NCBI GenBank assembly: GCA_902557965.1
Contig: CACECK010000004.1
Location: 1 to 64,000 of the forward strand
DNA from: an uncultured SAR86 cluster bacterium
GTDB taxonomy: Bacteria > Pseudomonadota > Gammaproteobacteria > Magnimaribacterales > D2472
Direction: 5' to 3'
Length of the DNA: 64,000 bases
This document shows positions 37,003-46,354 of this stretch, one piece after another; position 1 is the first letter of the stretch, and every line of letters begins with the position of its first letter. The translations under genes and the position numbers were made by a program. The notes beneath the pieces are model-generated. The model had not been told where the DNA came from and did no database searches. It saw nothing but the letters and a program-made list of their open reading frames with translations.

Positions 37003-37912
37003 TTATAATTTCTTGAACTACATCATTATATGAGAAACCTAGTAGGCTGGCAGATTTTGGGACATTGCTATGTGCTGTCATTCCAGGAACAGTATTTATT
37101 TCAATAACATAAAAGTTACCCCTCTCGTCTTGAAGCAAATCTACTCTACCCCAGCCTTTGCAATCAAGTGCTTCAAAAGCATTTAATGAAATTGTTTCTA
37201 TCTCTTTTAGTTCTATTTCACTTAACTCTGCTTCTTTATGAAGAGTATCGTCAGAGATGTATTTTGCATCGTAATCATAAAAGTCGTTATTAGTTATTAT
37301 TTCAATAGGAGGCAAGCATTTTTTATTAATTATAGTTACAGTTATTTCTCTTCCACTTATGTACTCTTCAAATAAGAAATCTCTCTCAGGCTTGATACAT
37401 TTTTGATAGGCATCTTCAAGACTTTCATTGTCACTTATTTTAAAAATATCAATGCTTGAACCATCTTCTTGTGGTTTTAGGAACAAATAATCAAAGGGTC
37501 TGAATTTATCAAATGAAGATGCATCAAGGCCATTTTTAACAATTTGCTTACCAAAAGAAACGTCCAGCCATTTAGGTGTTCTAATATGATTTTTATACAA
37601 AATTTCTTTTGTTAATTTTTTGTTCCAGGTATTGCTACAAGCATCTGGGCCGGAGCCTGAGTATCTTATATTTAATTTATCTAAGTTATCTTGAAGTTTG
37701 CCTCCCTCTCCCTCAAAACCATGAAGTGCAATAAATACATAATCATAGTTAATTAATTTATTTAGACTTTCTAAATCATTAAAATCAATAAGGCATGACT
37801 CATACCCTAATTCTAAAATTGACTTATGTACTCTATTTCCACTTTCAAGAGATATTTCTCTTTCAGATGAGCTGCCACCATAAAGTACTGCAATATTATT
37901 TATTTTATACAT
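36989..37912 (-). CDS. ddlB: D-alanine--D-alanine ligase
   Basis: ATP-grasp ligase making D-Ala-D-Ala for the peptidoglycan stem. NNIAVLYGGSSSEREISL is the N-terminal signature, HGFEGEGGKLQ the substrate loop, and RVDLLQDERGNFYVIEINTVPGMTAHS the C-terminal metal site. I choose the ATG at 37910-37912 (MYKINN) because the longer start at 37930 overlaps murC by 26 bp and adds non-conserved residues. Order murC-ddlB-ftsQ-ftsA is standard. Confidence 0.95.
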   Translation of the reverse strand: MYKINNIAVLYGGSSSEREISLESGNRVHKSILELGYESCLIDFNDLESLNKLINYDYVFIALHGFEGEGGKLQDNLDKLNIRYSGSGPDACSNTWNKKLTKEILYKNHIRTPKWLDVSFGKQIVKNGLDASSFDKFRPFDYLFLKPQEDGSSIDIFKISDNESLEDAYQKCIKPERDFLFEEYISGREITVTIINKKCLPPIEIITNNDFYDYDAKYISDDTLHKEAELSEIELKEIETISLNAFEALDCKGWGRVDLLQDERGNFYVIEINTVPGMTAHSNVPKSASLLGFSYNDVVQEIINASL

Positions 37913-39293
37913 TTTTAATAATGCTCTCACAAACCATAGATATACTGCCAGCTCCTTGAGTAACTAATACCTCAATATGATCACTCTTTGAATTTAAAAT
38001 TTGGTTTATCTTGTTGTGATCAGCAAGATGGATAACATCATTATGGCCTTGTTTAGTAATTGCTTTAGCAATGGCTTCTGAACTGATACCTTTTATTGGT
38101 TGTTCACTTGCCGAATATATATCTAACAATATCAATGAATCAACTTTCAATAGAGCTTTAATAAAATCATCAAAAAGTTGTTCTGTTCGTGTATATCTAT
38201 GGGGTTGAAAAATCATACATACTTTTTTTTCAGGATATTCTTCCTTTATCGCACTTAAATTTGCATTAATTTCTATTGGATGATGGCCATAGTCATCAAT
38301 TAAAACTATATCTTTTGAAGCAATATTGATTGAATGTTTTTCATATCTCCTTCCAACTCCTGAAAATTCAGAGATAGCTTTTTGGATTTTTTCAATTTCA
38401 ATATCTTCCTCAAGAGCAACTGCAATTGATCCAGCTGCATTAAATACATTATGCTTTCCGGGAATATTTAACAAAAAATTATAAGATTTATCTTTTCTAG
38501 CATCTAAGATTTGAAATGATTGAGTGCCATTGGCTGATCTTATATTTGAAATTTGATAGTTACAGTTCTTTGATTCACCAAAAGTAACTTGTTTCCTAGA
38601 AATTCTTTTTGATACATTTATAACATCTTTGTCATCACCATTAACAACCATGTAACCCCAAAAAGGAATATTTTCTAAAAATGTTACAAATGAGTCTAAT
38701 AAATTTTCAAAAATATTATTGTAATGAGCTAAATGATCATCATCTATATTAGTAATTAGAGCAACATCAGGTTGAAGATGAATAAAAGTCCCATCACTTT
38801 CATCAGCCTCAGCAACAAGATATTTTCCTTTTCCAAGATCAGAATTTTCATCGGTACTAAGAACCTTGCCACCTACAACATAAGTTGGACTTAAATTGGC
38901 CACACTAAAGATTTTTGCAACCATGCTTGTGGTTGTTGTTTTACCATGACTACCAGCCACTGCAATACTCTCATAACCAATCATGATACTTCCAAGCATT
39001 TCTGCTCTTGGTATAACAGTAATTTGCTCTTTTTGAGCTTGAATAATTTCAGGATTGTTTATATTTATAGCAGACGAAATAACTAAAAGATCAGCTCCTT
39101 TTATATTTTCTTTTGCGTGTCCCTGAAAAACTTTAGCTCCATCATTTTCAAGTTTAACCAGATCATCTGAAAAATTTAAATCAGATCCAGAAATTGAATA
39201 CCCTTTTTGTAAAAGAACTTTTGCAATTCCTATCATTCCAGCACCGCCAATGCCAACGAAGTGAATATTTTTTACTTTTTCAAATTTTTTCAT
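37905..39293 (-). CDS. murC: UDP-N-acetylmuramate--L-alanine ligase
   Basis: First Mur ligase, adding L-Ala to UDP-MurNAc. HFVGIGGAGMIGIAKVL is the N-terminal Rossmann motif. AGSHGKTTTTSM is the ATP P-loop. EADESDGTF and NIDDDHLAHY are central motifs. The C-terminal domain includes DDYGHHPIEI and FQPHRYTRT. At 462 aa it is close to E. coli (491). It overlaps murG by 4 bp. Confidence 0.97.
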   Translation of the reverse strand: MKKFEKVKNIHFVGIGGAGMIGIAKVLLQKGYSISGSDLNFSDDLVKLENDGAKVFQGHAKENIKGADLLVISSAININNPEIIQAQKEQITVIPRAEMLGSIMIGYESIAVAGSHGKTTTTSMVAKIFSVANLSPTYVVGGKVLSTDENSDLGKGKYLVAEADESDGTFIHLQPDVALITNIDDDHLAHYNNIFENLLDSFVTFLENIPFWGYMVVNGDDKDVINVSKRISRKQVTFGESKNCNYQISNIRSANGTQSFQILDARKDKSYNFLLNIPGKHNVFNAAGSIAVALEEDIEIEKIQKAISEFSGVGRRYEKHSINIASKDIVLIDDYGHHPIEINANLSAIKEEYPEKKVCMIFQPHRYTRTEQLFDDFIKALLKVDSLILLDIYSASEQPIKGISSEAIAKAITKQGHNDVIHLADHNKINQILNSKSDHIEVLVTQGAGSISMVCESIIKNV

Positions 39294-40330
39294 TTTTGGG
39301 TAAAGTAATTTTGAATATTATCTAGGATGATTTTTTTTGCATTGATATGATTTTTTGGAATTATTTTTTTCCAGTTATCATAATATTTATTGATAATAAT
39401 CTCCTCTAATTTCTGTACAAGAGAATCAATATGGTCATTTTGTTGATGAATTATTCCCATGCCCTCTGCTTGTATTGATTCGGCATTTTTTAACTGATGA
39501 TCGTCTATTGAGTTAGGTAATGGAATCATAAGAATGCCTTTATTCATAGAGGTAATTTCAGCTAAACTTAGTGCTCCTGCTCGTGAAATAACAAAATCGG
39601 ACCAAAAAATCTGTTGTTGAGGATTTAAGTAGAAATCTAAAACTTCTGCATCTATATTATTGTGCAGGTAGATTTCTTTAACCTTATTTGAGTTATTTCT
39701 TCCAGATTGATGTTTAATATTTATATTTGAAAAACCTTTTAATGATTTTGGTATATTTTTGTTAATGTAATCAGCACCCTGGCTACCTCCTGTTATATAT
39801 ATGTTAATACCTTCATTATTTTCATTTTCTTCGTCATAATTAAAGAATGACTCCCTTATTGGATTTCCGCTAATAATAGAGTTATTTATATTTTTTATTG
39901 GCATGCCTAGAAAATTGATTTTAGAAATTTTTGATAATATTTTATTTGCTGATCCTAGTACGGAGTTTTGTTCATGAATGAAAATAGGTTTTTTTATAAT
40001 CCAACATGCAAGGCCTGCAGGGACTGTAATAAAGCCTCCAAAACCAATCATTGCATCTATTTTTTCATTTCTTAAAATCTTAATAACCTTAAATATATTT
40101 ATAAAGACTTGAAACAAAACTTTAAGTTTTATAAGTGCATTATTTCCACGGAATCCCTGAATTAATAGTTTAAAAGTCTTAGAATTCAAGTCTTTAAAGG
40201 CTTTATTTTCTATATCTGAGCCAGTCCCCAAAATTGTTACTTCATGATTAGATTTAATTAATTCTTCTGAAATAGCTAATGCTGGAAATACATGACCACC
40301 AGTTTTTGCTGCAACAATTAAAAATTTCAT
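39290..40330 (-). CDS. murG: MurG, lipid II-forming GlcNAc transferase
   Basis: Peripheral inner-membrane glycosyltransferase that adds GlcNAc to lipid I. KTGGHVFPALAISEEL is the N-terminal glycine-rich loop. GFGGFITVPAGLA and HEQNSVLGSANK are family motifs. GGSQGADYINK and SRAGALSLAEI (donor-binding) are in the C-terminal half. The 346 aa are normal. It is 3 bp after ftsW. Confidence 0.97.
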   Translation of the reverse strand: MKFLIVAAKTGGHVFPALAISEELIKSNHEVTILGTGSDIENKAFKDLNSKTFKLLIQGFRGNNALIKLKVLFQVFINIFKVIKILRNEKIDAMIGFGGFITVPAGLACWIIKKPIFIHEQNSVLGSANKILSKISKINFLGMPIKNINNSIISGNPIRESFFNYDEENENNEGINIYITGGSQGADYINKNIPKSLKGFSNINIKHQSGRNNSNKVKEIYLHNNIDAEVLDFYLNPQQQIFWSDFVISRAGALSLAEITSMNKGILMIPLPNSIDDHQLKNAESIQAEGMGIIHQQNDHIDSLVQKLEEIIINKYYDNWKKIIPKNHINAKKIILDNIQNYFTQK

Positions 40331-40333
40331 TTT

Positions 40334-41443
40334 TTATAAATTTTTATTCTCATTATTTATTCTCAAAACTATACCAATTAATGACAGCATTATAATAATA
40401 CTGGTTCCTCCATAACTAATGAAAGGAAGAGTAAGCCCTTTTGTGGGAAGAAGTCCAATATTAACTGCGATATTAAAAAGAGTCTGTATTGCGATTAAAA
40501 GAAATATTCCAAATACTGTATATCCTTGAAAAAGTCTCTCTTTTTCAAATGATTCAAAGGATATAAGAATTAAGCCCAAAAACAATAACGCGAACAAAAA
40601 AATTAAAGTTAAGCCTCCAATTAGACCCAACTCTTCGACCAAGATTGCAAATATAAAGTCAGTATGGGCTTCTGGTAAATAAAAACTTTTTTGGAAACTG
40701 TTACCAAGTCCAACTCCAAACCATCCCCCTTGGCCAATACTAATTAAAGAATTTGATAATTGCCAGCCTGCATTAAGAACTACATCTGCTGCAAATGGAT
40801 CTGTAAAAGCTAGTACTCTTGCTATACGCATTGGTGAGGTTGTGATTGCAAGATATCCTAATAATGCAATTAATAGTATTAATAAACATAGTTGACTGAA
40901 AGATATGCCTGCGTAAAAAAGAATGCCAACAACTAGAATACAAACTATAGCGGTTGATCCAAGGTCTGGTTGCCCCATAATCAAGATAGAAATTAAAAAT
41001 AACAAAAATAAGGGTTTCAAAAAGCCTCTTAAAGAGTTTATTTCCGTCATTCTTCTCACTGAATATCCTGATATATATAGTATTAAACTAAACTTACATA
41101 TCTCAGATGGTTGAATATTTATTGGTCCTAATCTAATCCACCTTATGCTTCCATTTACACTTGTACCAACGTCAGGAATAAATAAAACTACTAATAAAAT
41201 TATACTTATTAACATAAATATCCAATCTGTCTTATACAAAAATTCAGATGGCATAGATAGGAAAAAAATTAAAGCCAAGAGACCAATTGCTATAAATAAA
41301 ACCTGTCTTTCAACAAAATGAAATGGATTTTTTGTCATATCATCAGCTATGTAAATACTTGATGATGCAACCATGATTATTCCAATCATTAACAAGAAAG
41401 AAATTGGAAGAATAATTAAAAGGTTATTGGTATCGATCTTCAT
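40334..41443 (-). CDS. ftsW: FtsW, SEDS glycosyltransferase of the divisome
   Basis: Polytopic SEDS protein that polymerises lipid II with FtsI during septation. About ten membrane helices are visible in 369 aa. Family motifs include NGSIRWIRLGPINIQPSEICKF, HTDFIFAILVEELGLIGG and GLLPTKGLTLPFISYGGTS. It overlaps murD by 4 bp in the usual murD-ftsW-murG order. Confidence 0.97.
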   Translation of the reverse strand: MKIDTNNLLIILPISFLLMIGIIMVASSSIYIADDMTKNPFHFVERQVLFIAIGLLALIFFLSMPSEFLYKTDWIFMLISIILLVVLFIPDVGTSVNGSIRWIRLGPINIQPSEICKFSLILYISGYSVRRMTEINSLRGFLKPLFLLFLISILIMGQPDLGSTAIVCILVVGILFYAGISFSQLCLLILLIALLGYLAITTSPMRIARVLAFTDPFAADVVLNAGWQLSNSLISIGQGGWFGVGLGNSFQKSFYLPEAHTDFIFAILVEELGLIGGLTLIFLFALLFLGLILISFESFEKERLFQGYTVFGIFLLIAIQTLFNIAVNIGLLPTKGLTLPFISYGGTSIIIMLSLIGIVLRINNENKNL

Positions 41444-42471
41444 GTGTATTTTTTTATGGTTTTGTTGAATGCCTGACCTCTTTCTTCAAAATTTTTATAA
41501 TCTTTTCCGCTAGGATAACCGGGTGAAAAAAGAAAATTTTGTGAAGTTAGATGTTCATTGAAAGATTTAAAAACATCATCTAGATTATTAAAGATCACCT
41601 TGTTTTGATTGATTATGCACTTATTAATGTCTTTAGAGTGCTTACCAAATATACAAATCATTTTTGGTCCAAGTATTTCTATTTTTCTAAAATCTTCTTT
41701 TTCAGGATTTCCACAAACTATCAATATATATTTTGAGTTTCCAAAAGTTAGGTTAGCCTTGTTAATTGCATAATTTAATGAATGGAAGTTTGTTGATTTG
41801 GAGTCATTGATGATATGTTCTGAAATGCTTTGATATCTATAAGGAAGGTTTTCAAAATTTATCTGTGTAGCTTCTTTGTTTGTAACCCAATAAAATAATT
41901 TGTATGGATCAAGTTCATTTGAGATGCTTTTTTTTGCTTGTAAGATTTTTTCTTTAGCCTTTTTGTATGATTTAAAATTACCATGATAATCCAAATGATC
42001 CTTGTCTATATTTAATAAAATTCCATAATCAAGTTCATTTTTAATCATTTTATCAAGCTGAAAGCTTGAAAGTTCAATGATTGAATATTTCGCTTTATTA
42101 ATATTGTCTAGGAGAGTATTTCCAATATTTCCTACCAAGCTTGCAGATTCAAAATTATTAAATAGCTGCTGCAGGTGAAATGCTGTTGTGCTCTTTCTGT
42201 TTGTGCCAGTAATACCAATCTTTGTTGAATTATCTTCTTTAAAGAAAATATCTATATCTGTTAAAACATTCTCATTGATTTGGGTTAGCTCATTGTATAC
42301 ATCTCTTGGTATGCCTGGGCTGCAAAGAATTTGAGAATATTTTTTATAATCATAACTCTTAGAAAATTTTTCAATATTTATATCAAATATATCAAAATCA
42401 ATATTTCTATTCTTTAAAAATCTTTCAAATGACTTTCCGGTCTTACCATAACCATAAATAAGAGATTTCAT
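41440..42471 (-). CDS. murD: MurD-like D-glutamate ligase, shortened and with altered P-loop
   Basis: By position (mraY-murD-ftsW) and motifs this is the ligase that adds D-Glu to UDP-MurNAc-L-Ala. It keeps NIDKDHLDYHGNFKSYKKAK (central His and the Lys that is carbamylated in E. coli), INDSKSTN and FSPGYPSGKDYKNFEERG. Two things are odd. The protein is 343 aa against 438 in E. coli, having lost about 60-70 residues of the central domain. The P-loop reads GTNRKST (residues 89-95), with Arg92 replacing the usual Gly. Function is probable but not assured. Confidence 0.88.
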   Translation of the reverse strand: MKSLIYGYGKTGKSFERFLKNRNIDFDIFDINIEKFSKSYDYKKYSQILCSPGIPRDVYNELTQINENVLTDIDIFFKEDNSTKIGITGTNRKSTTAFHLQQLFNNFESASLVGNIGNTLLDNINKAKYSIIELSSFQLDKMIKNELDYGILLNIDKDHLDYHGNFKSYKKAKEKILQAKKSISNELDPYKLFYWVTNKEATQINFENLPYRYQSISEHIINDSKSTNFHSLNYAINKANLTFGNSKYILIVCGNPEKEDFRKIEILGPKMICIFGKHSKDINKCIINQNKVIFNNLDDVFKSFNEHLTSQNFLFSPGYPSGKDYKNFEERGQAFNKTIKKYT

Positions 42472-42476
42472 TGCCT

Positions 42477-43562
42477 TTACCTGAGTTTAAGAGTTGCGAG
42501 GGCGATAAGTATTAATACTAGAGTAATTATCCAAAATCTAACAATTATCTTAGGTTCAGCCATACCTTTTAATTCATAATGATGATGAATTGGAGCCATT
42601 AGGAAAACTCTTTTTCCTCTAGTTTTGAAAGAAATAACTTGAATTGCAACACTTAGAGTTTCCACAACAAATACTCCTGCCATAATTGCAAAAACTAATT
42701 CATGCCTGAGTATAATTGCAATTATTCCAAGAATCGCGCCTAATGAAAGAGAGCCTATGTCACCCATAAAGACTTGTGCTGGATATGTGTTATACCAAAG
42801 AAATCCAATTCCAGAACCTATTAAGGCACCACAAAACACAATCAACTCTCCTGATAAAGGAAGATGAGGAAGGTATAAATAATCTGCTATGAACTGATTA
42901 CCCATTGAATAAGCAATAATTCCAAGAGCACCTCCTATCAAAACAGAAGGTAAAATTGCTAATCCATCTAGACCATCAGTTAGATTTACTGCATTCGATG
43001 AGCCAACCAAAACAAATATTCCAGTAAAAATAAATAAATATGGTGACATTGGTATTATCAAGTCTTTAAAAAATGGGACTATAAATGCTGTTTCGGGAAT
43101 AATTTCTGCTGAGTAATAGAGATAAGACATTGATATAAAAGCGATGATAGTCTGAAATAATATTTTTTGTTTTGAGCTAAGCCCATCAGAACTTTTATTT
43201 TTTATTTTTAAATAATCATCAAAAAACCCTATTATTGAAAATCCAATAGTTACTCCCAAAACTACCCATATGTACCTATTTCCAAGATCAGCCCAAAGCA
43301 ATGTCGATATTACAAGCGAAGATAGTATTAATAAGCCGCCCATTGTTGGGGTTCCGGTTTTTTTATGATGCGAGGAAGGTCCTTCTTGTCTAACATGTTG
43401 TTCAAATTGCAATGATTTTAAAAGCTTTATAATCATTGGGCCCATCATGATAGATATGATTAGTGCTGTTACGGTTCCTCCAATAGTCCTGACTGTGAGA
43501 TATCTTAAAACATCAAATCCAGGATCTACATTTACTAATACAGTTCCTAGATATTCAAACAT
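42477..43562 (-). CDS. mraY: MraY, lipid I synthase
   Basis: Integral membrane phospho-MurNAc-pentapeptide transferase making lipid I on undecaprenyl phosphate. About ten helices are seen in 361 aa. GPSSHHKKTGTPTMGGLL, GFFDDYLKIKNKSSDGLS, NAVNLTDGLDGLA and FLMAPIHHHYELKG are catalytic-loop signatures. It overlaps murF by 8 bp. Confidence 0.98.
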   Translation of the reverse strand: MFEYLGTVLVNVDPGFDVLRYLTVRTIGGTVTALIISIMMGPMIIKLLKSLQFEQHVRQEGPSSHHKKTGTPTMGGLLILSSLVISTLLWADLGNRYIWVVLGVTIGFSIIGFFDDYLKIKNKSSDGLSSKQKILFQTIIAFISMSYLYYSAEIIPETAFIVPFFKDLIIPMSPYLFIFTGIFVLVGSSNAVNLTDGLDGLAILPSVLIGGALGIIAYSMGNQFIADYLYLPHLPLSGELIVFCGALIGSGIGFLWYNTYPAQVFMGDIGSLSLGAILGIIAIILRHELVFAIMAGVFVVETLSVAIQVISFKTRGKRVFLMAPIHHHYELKGMAEPKIIVRFWIITLVLILIALATLKLR

Positions 43563-44895
43563 TTACAAACCTTTCCATTTTCATGCCTCTTGAGCCTTTG
43601 ATTAAGATAACATCTTTTTTTGAAATATTTTGTTTTAAATAATTTTTAAGTTCTGATTCTTCTTTAAAAAAAATACCATCATTACCGAAGCCATCGACTG
43701 CATGTTTTGCAAGCTCTCCAAACCCAATAAAAATATCTATACCTTTCAACTTTGCATATTTGCCAATTTCTTTATGTAGCTTCTTTTTGTATTTTCCCAG
43801 TTCAAGCATATCACCAAGGATCACATATGTTTTGTTATTATAATTGCCTAGCAAATCTATTGATTTTCTTGCCGAATCAGGATTTGCATTATAGGTATCA
43901 TCAATTAAGGTTGAGCCCTTAATCCATTTAATTTTACTTGATCTTGAATTATTAAATACTACAGATTCTATATTTTTTGTTATTTCATTTATATTTTTTT
44001 TCAAACAATAGTGAACTGCACAACTCGCAAGAATATTTGCAATATTATGATTGCCTTCTAGTTTCGAATTTATTTTAAATCTTTTATCAACATATTTTGA
44101 TTCAACTGAAAAATCTACGCCGTTGGTATTCAAATTTATGTCTAAAGGATGAAAGTCTGAAGACCTTTCAAGTCCAAATGTGATCATATTGATATCACTT
44201 CTCAAGCTTTTCCAATGCTTGAGATGACTCTTTTTTTCATCAGGAACAATCAAAAAACCATCTTTTTTTATATTATTTACAATCTCAGATTTTACTTTCA
44301 GAACACCTTGTTTATTCTTTAGGGATTCAAGATGAGAAAGACCAATGTTCGTAATAACGCCTATATCTGGTTTTAAAATTTTGCTTAGGTAATTAATATC
44401 ATTAAATTTTGATGCCCCTATTTCATATACAAGATAGTCAGATTTTGAAGAAGAATTGAAAATGCTTAATGGCAGTCCAATTTCATTATTAAAGTTAGCA
44501 AGTGTTGATGATGAGCTTTCAAGCGTCGAAGCAATGATATTAGTTGTAGTTGTCTTACCATTACTGCCAGTAATAGCGACAACCTTTCCATCGTAATTAT
44601 TAATAATATTTCCAGCCATTGTTGCCAATGCTTGAATAGTATTCTTAACATAAATGATTCTATTATTTTTAATATTAGCAAACCTTGGATCATCAACTAA
44701 AGCAAGTACGGCACCCCTATTAAAAGCTTCTTCAACATAATCATTTCCATTAAAACGTTCTCCTTTAATTGCAATAAAAAAAGAGTCCTTTTCTATAGAT
44801 CTTGAATCAGTTGATATAGTTTTAATTAAGGAATATTCTTTGATATCAATGTTTAAATATTTTTCTACATCTGAAGAGCTAGCTATAAATTTCAT
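43555..44895 (-). CDS. murF: MurF, UDP-MurNAc-tripeptide--D-Ala-D-Ala ligase
   Basis: Last Mur ligase, adding D-Ala-D-Ala. STDSRSIEKDSFFIAIKGERFNG marks the N-terminal domain. The ATP P-loop is AITGSNGKTTTTN. GASKFNDINYLSKILKP and NIGLSHLESL are in the central domain, and DDTYNANPDSARKS begins the C-terminal domain. At 446 aa it is normal. It overlaps murE by 17 bp. Confidence 0.97.
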   Translation of the reverse strand: MKFIASSSDVEKYLNIDIKEYSLIKTISTDSRSIEKDSFFIAIKGERFNGNDYVEEAFNRGAVLALVDDPRFANIKNNRIIYVKNTIQALATMAGNIINNYDGKVVAITGSNGKTTTTNIIASTLESSSSTLANFNNEIGLPLSIFNSSSKSDYLVYEIGASKFNDINYLSKILKPDIGVITNIGLSHLESLKNKQGVLKVKSEIVNNIKKDGFLIVPDEKKSHLKHWKSLRSDINMITFGLERSSDFHPLDINLNTNGVDFSVESKYVDKRFKINSKLEGNHNIANILASCAVHYCLKKNINEITKNIESVVFNNSRSSKIKWIKGSTLIDDTYNANPDSARKSIDLLGNYNNKTYVILGDMLELGKYKKKLHKEIGKYAKLKGIDIFIGFGELAKHAVDGFGNDGIFFKEESELKNYLKQNISKKDVILIKGSRGMKMERFVNV

Positions 44896-46354
44896 CTATA
44901 ACCTCAAAATCATTATATTTTATATAACTACCTTCTTTTTCTTGAAATTGTTCATGTCCTTTACCTAAAATTACTAAACAATCTTTCTTGCCAATCATTT
45001 TACTTCCTTGAAGGATGGCTTCTTTTCTATTCTCAATAGCAATAACAGTTTCCAGTTTATTGCCTTCTTTTGCATCATTGAAAATTTGTTCAAATGTTTC
45101 ATTTCGTAAATTATCGCTAGTAAAAATTACTTTTGAAGAGTTCTCAATCGCACTTCTTAACATCTTTGATCTTTTTTTCCTGTCTCTATCGCCTCCACAA
45201 CCAAATACAGCAATTAAATTATCAAAATATTTTTCAATGGAGTTAAGAAAAAATTTTATCGCATTTTCATTATGTGCATAGTCAACAATAACATTTGCTG
45301 ATATATTTTTTATAAGTTCTGATCTTCCGGTCGGAAGTTTTAAAAAAGATAAATCATTAACAATATCTTCAGAAAATTTATCAAAACCAATTGAGCAAAT
45401 TGAATAAACTAAATTGCTAATATTAAACTCAGGAAATAAATTACATTTAAAATGGTATTTTTTACCTTTTTCTTGCTCCTGGTTTTGAGGTGGATTATTT
45501 ATTTGGATATAAAATTCAGATTTTTTTAATGATATATTCTTGATCTCAAAGAAGATATCAGCAAAATGATTTGTGCTGCTTATAGAAGTAAGTTTTTTAT
45601 TTGGATCTTCAAGAAACTTAAACTGATTTTTAAATTTCAAAAGATTTTCTTGTATCAGTCTTGCTGTTGAATTTATTTTGAATATTTTAAATTTTGCATC
45701 AATATATGAAGCAATATTATTATGATAATCAAGATGATCATCTTCAATATTAAGTATCGATGCAGAATAAAAGTCATGAATACCCTCAAGTCTTTTTTGA
45801 TCAAGCGCATGAGATGATATCTCGATACAAATATTTAATGCATTCATACTCCAGTTGCAAGAATGCACTATTTCAAATAACTCGAAGATATCGGGAGTTG
45901 TATTTGAGCTATAAGAAGTTTGCAATTGTTTGTTATTATGCTGGACTCCAATAGTTCCGATATAAATTGATTCATACTCCATATTTGTAAGTAATTGATG
46001 GCAAAGAAAAGCTGATGATGTTTTTCCATTAGTACCAGTAAAGGTAAAGAAATTGTTATTATTAATATTGATCTTGTAAAATGAGTTAAGAAATCTAACA
46101 AGAATATTTTCTAGATCTTTGACATAAAAAACTTTTTTATTACTTATTTTTAAGTTTTTATCATTATGAACAACTAGTGAAGCTCCAAGATTTAATGCTT
46201 CAAGTGCATAATTACTGCCATGCTCATTTATTCCTTGAAGTCCAAAAAATAAAGAATCTTTTTTTACTTTTTTAGAGCTATTAGTAACACTTGAGACTTC
46301 ACAATTGCTTGGAAATTTTATGCCTAGAATATCCTCAAGTTCATTCATCTTCAA
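44879..46354 (-). CDS. murE: MurE, UDP-MurNAc-dipeptide ligase (meso-DAP type likely)
   Basis: Adds the third stem residue. NSSKKVKKDSLFFGLQG is the N-terminal domain and GTNGKTSSAFL the P-loop. VIVDYAHNENAIKFFL and FGCGGDRDRKKRSKM follow. The residue-3 selectivity motif reads SDNLRNE where meso-DAP enzymes usually have DNPR. The Asp, Asn and Arg are kept and Pro is Leu, so meso-diaminopimelate is still the likely substrate, consistent with dapA in the window. 491 aa. Confidence 0.95.
   Translation of the reverse strand: MKMNELEDILGIKFPSNCEVSSVTNSSKKVKKDSLFFGLQGINEHGSNYALEALNLGASLVVHNDKNLKISNKKVFYVKDLENILVRFLNSFYKININNNNFFTFTGTNGKTSSAFLCHQLLTNMEYESIYIGTIGVQHNNKQLQTSYSSNTTPDIFELFEIVHSCNWSMNALNICIEISSHALDQKRLEGIHDFYSASILNIEDDHLDYHNNIASYIDAKFKIFKINSTARLIQENLLKFKNQFKFLEDPNKKLTSISSTNHFADIFFEIKNISLKKSEFYIQINNPPQNQEQEKGKKYHFKCNLFPEFNISNLVYSICSIGFDKFSEDIVNDLSFLKLPTGRSELIKNISANVIVDYAHNENAIKFFLNSIEKYFDNLIAVFGCGGDRDRKKRSKMLRSAIENSSKVIFTSDNLRNETFEQIFNDAKEGNKLETVIAIENRKEAILQGSKMIGKKDCLVILGKGHEQFQEKEGSYIKYNDFEVIDEIYS

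Noticed and set aside
44466-44696. 76-codon alternate frame within murF
   Set aside because: Overlaps the murF P-loop region in another frame; composition is unlike a real protein.
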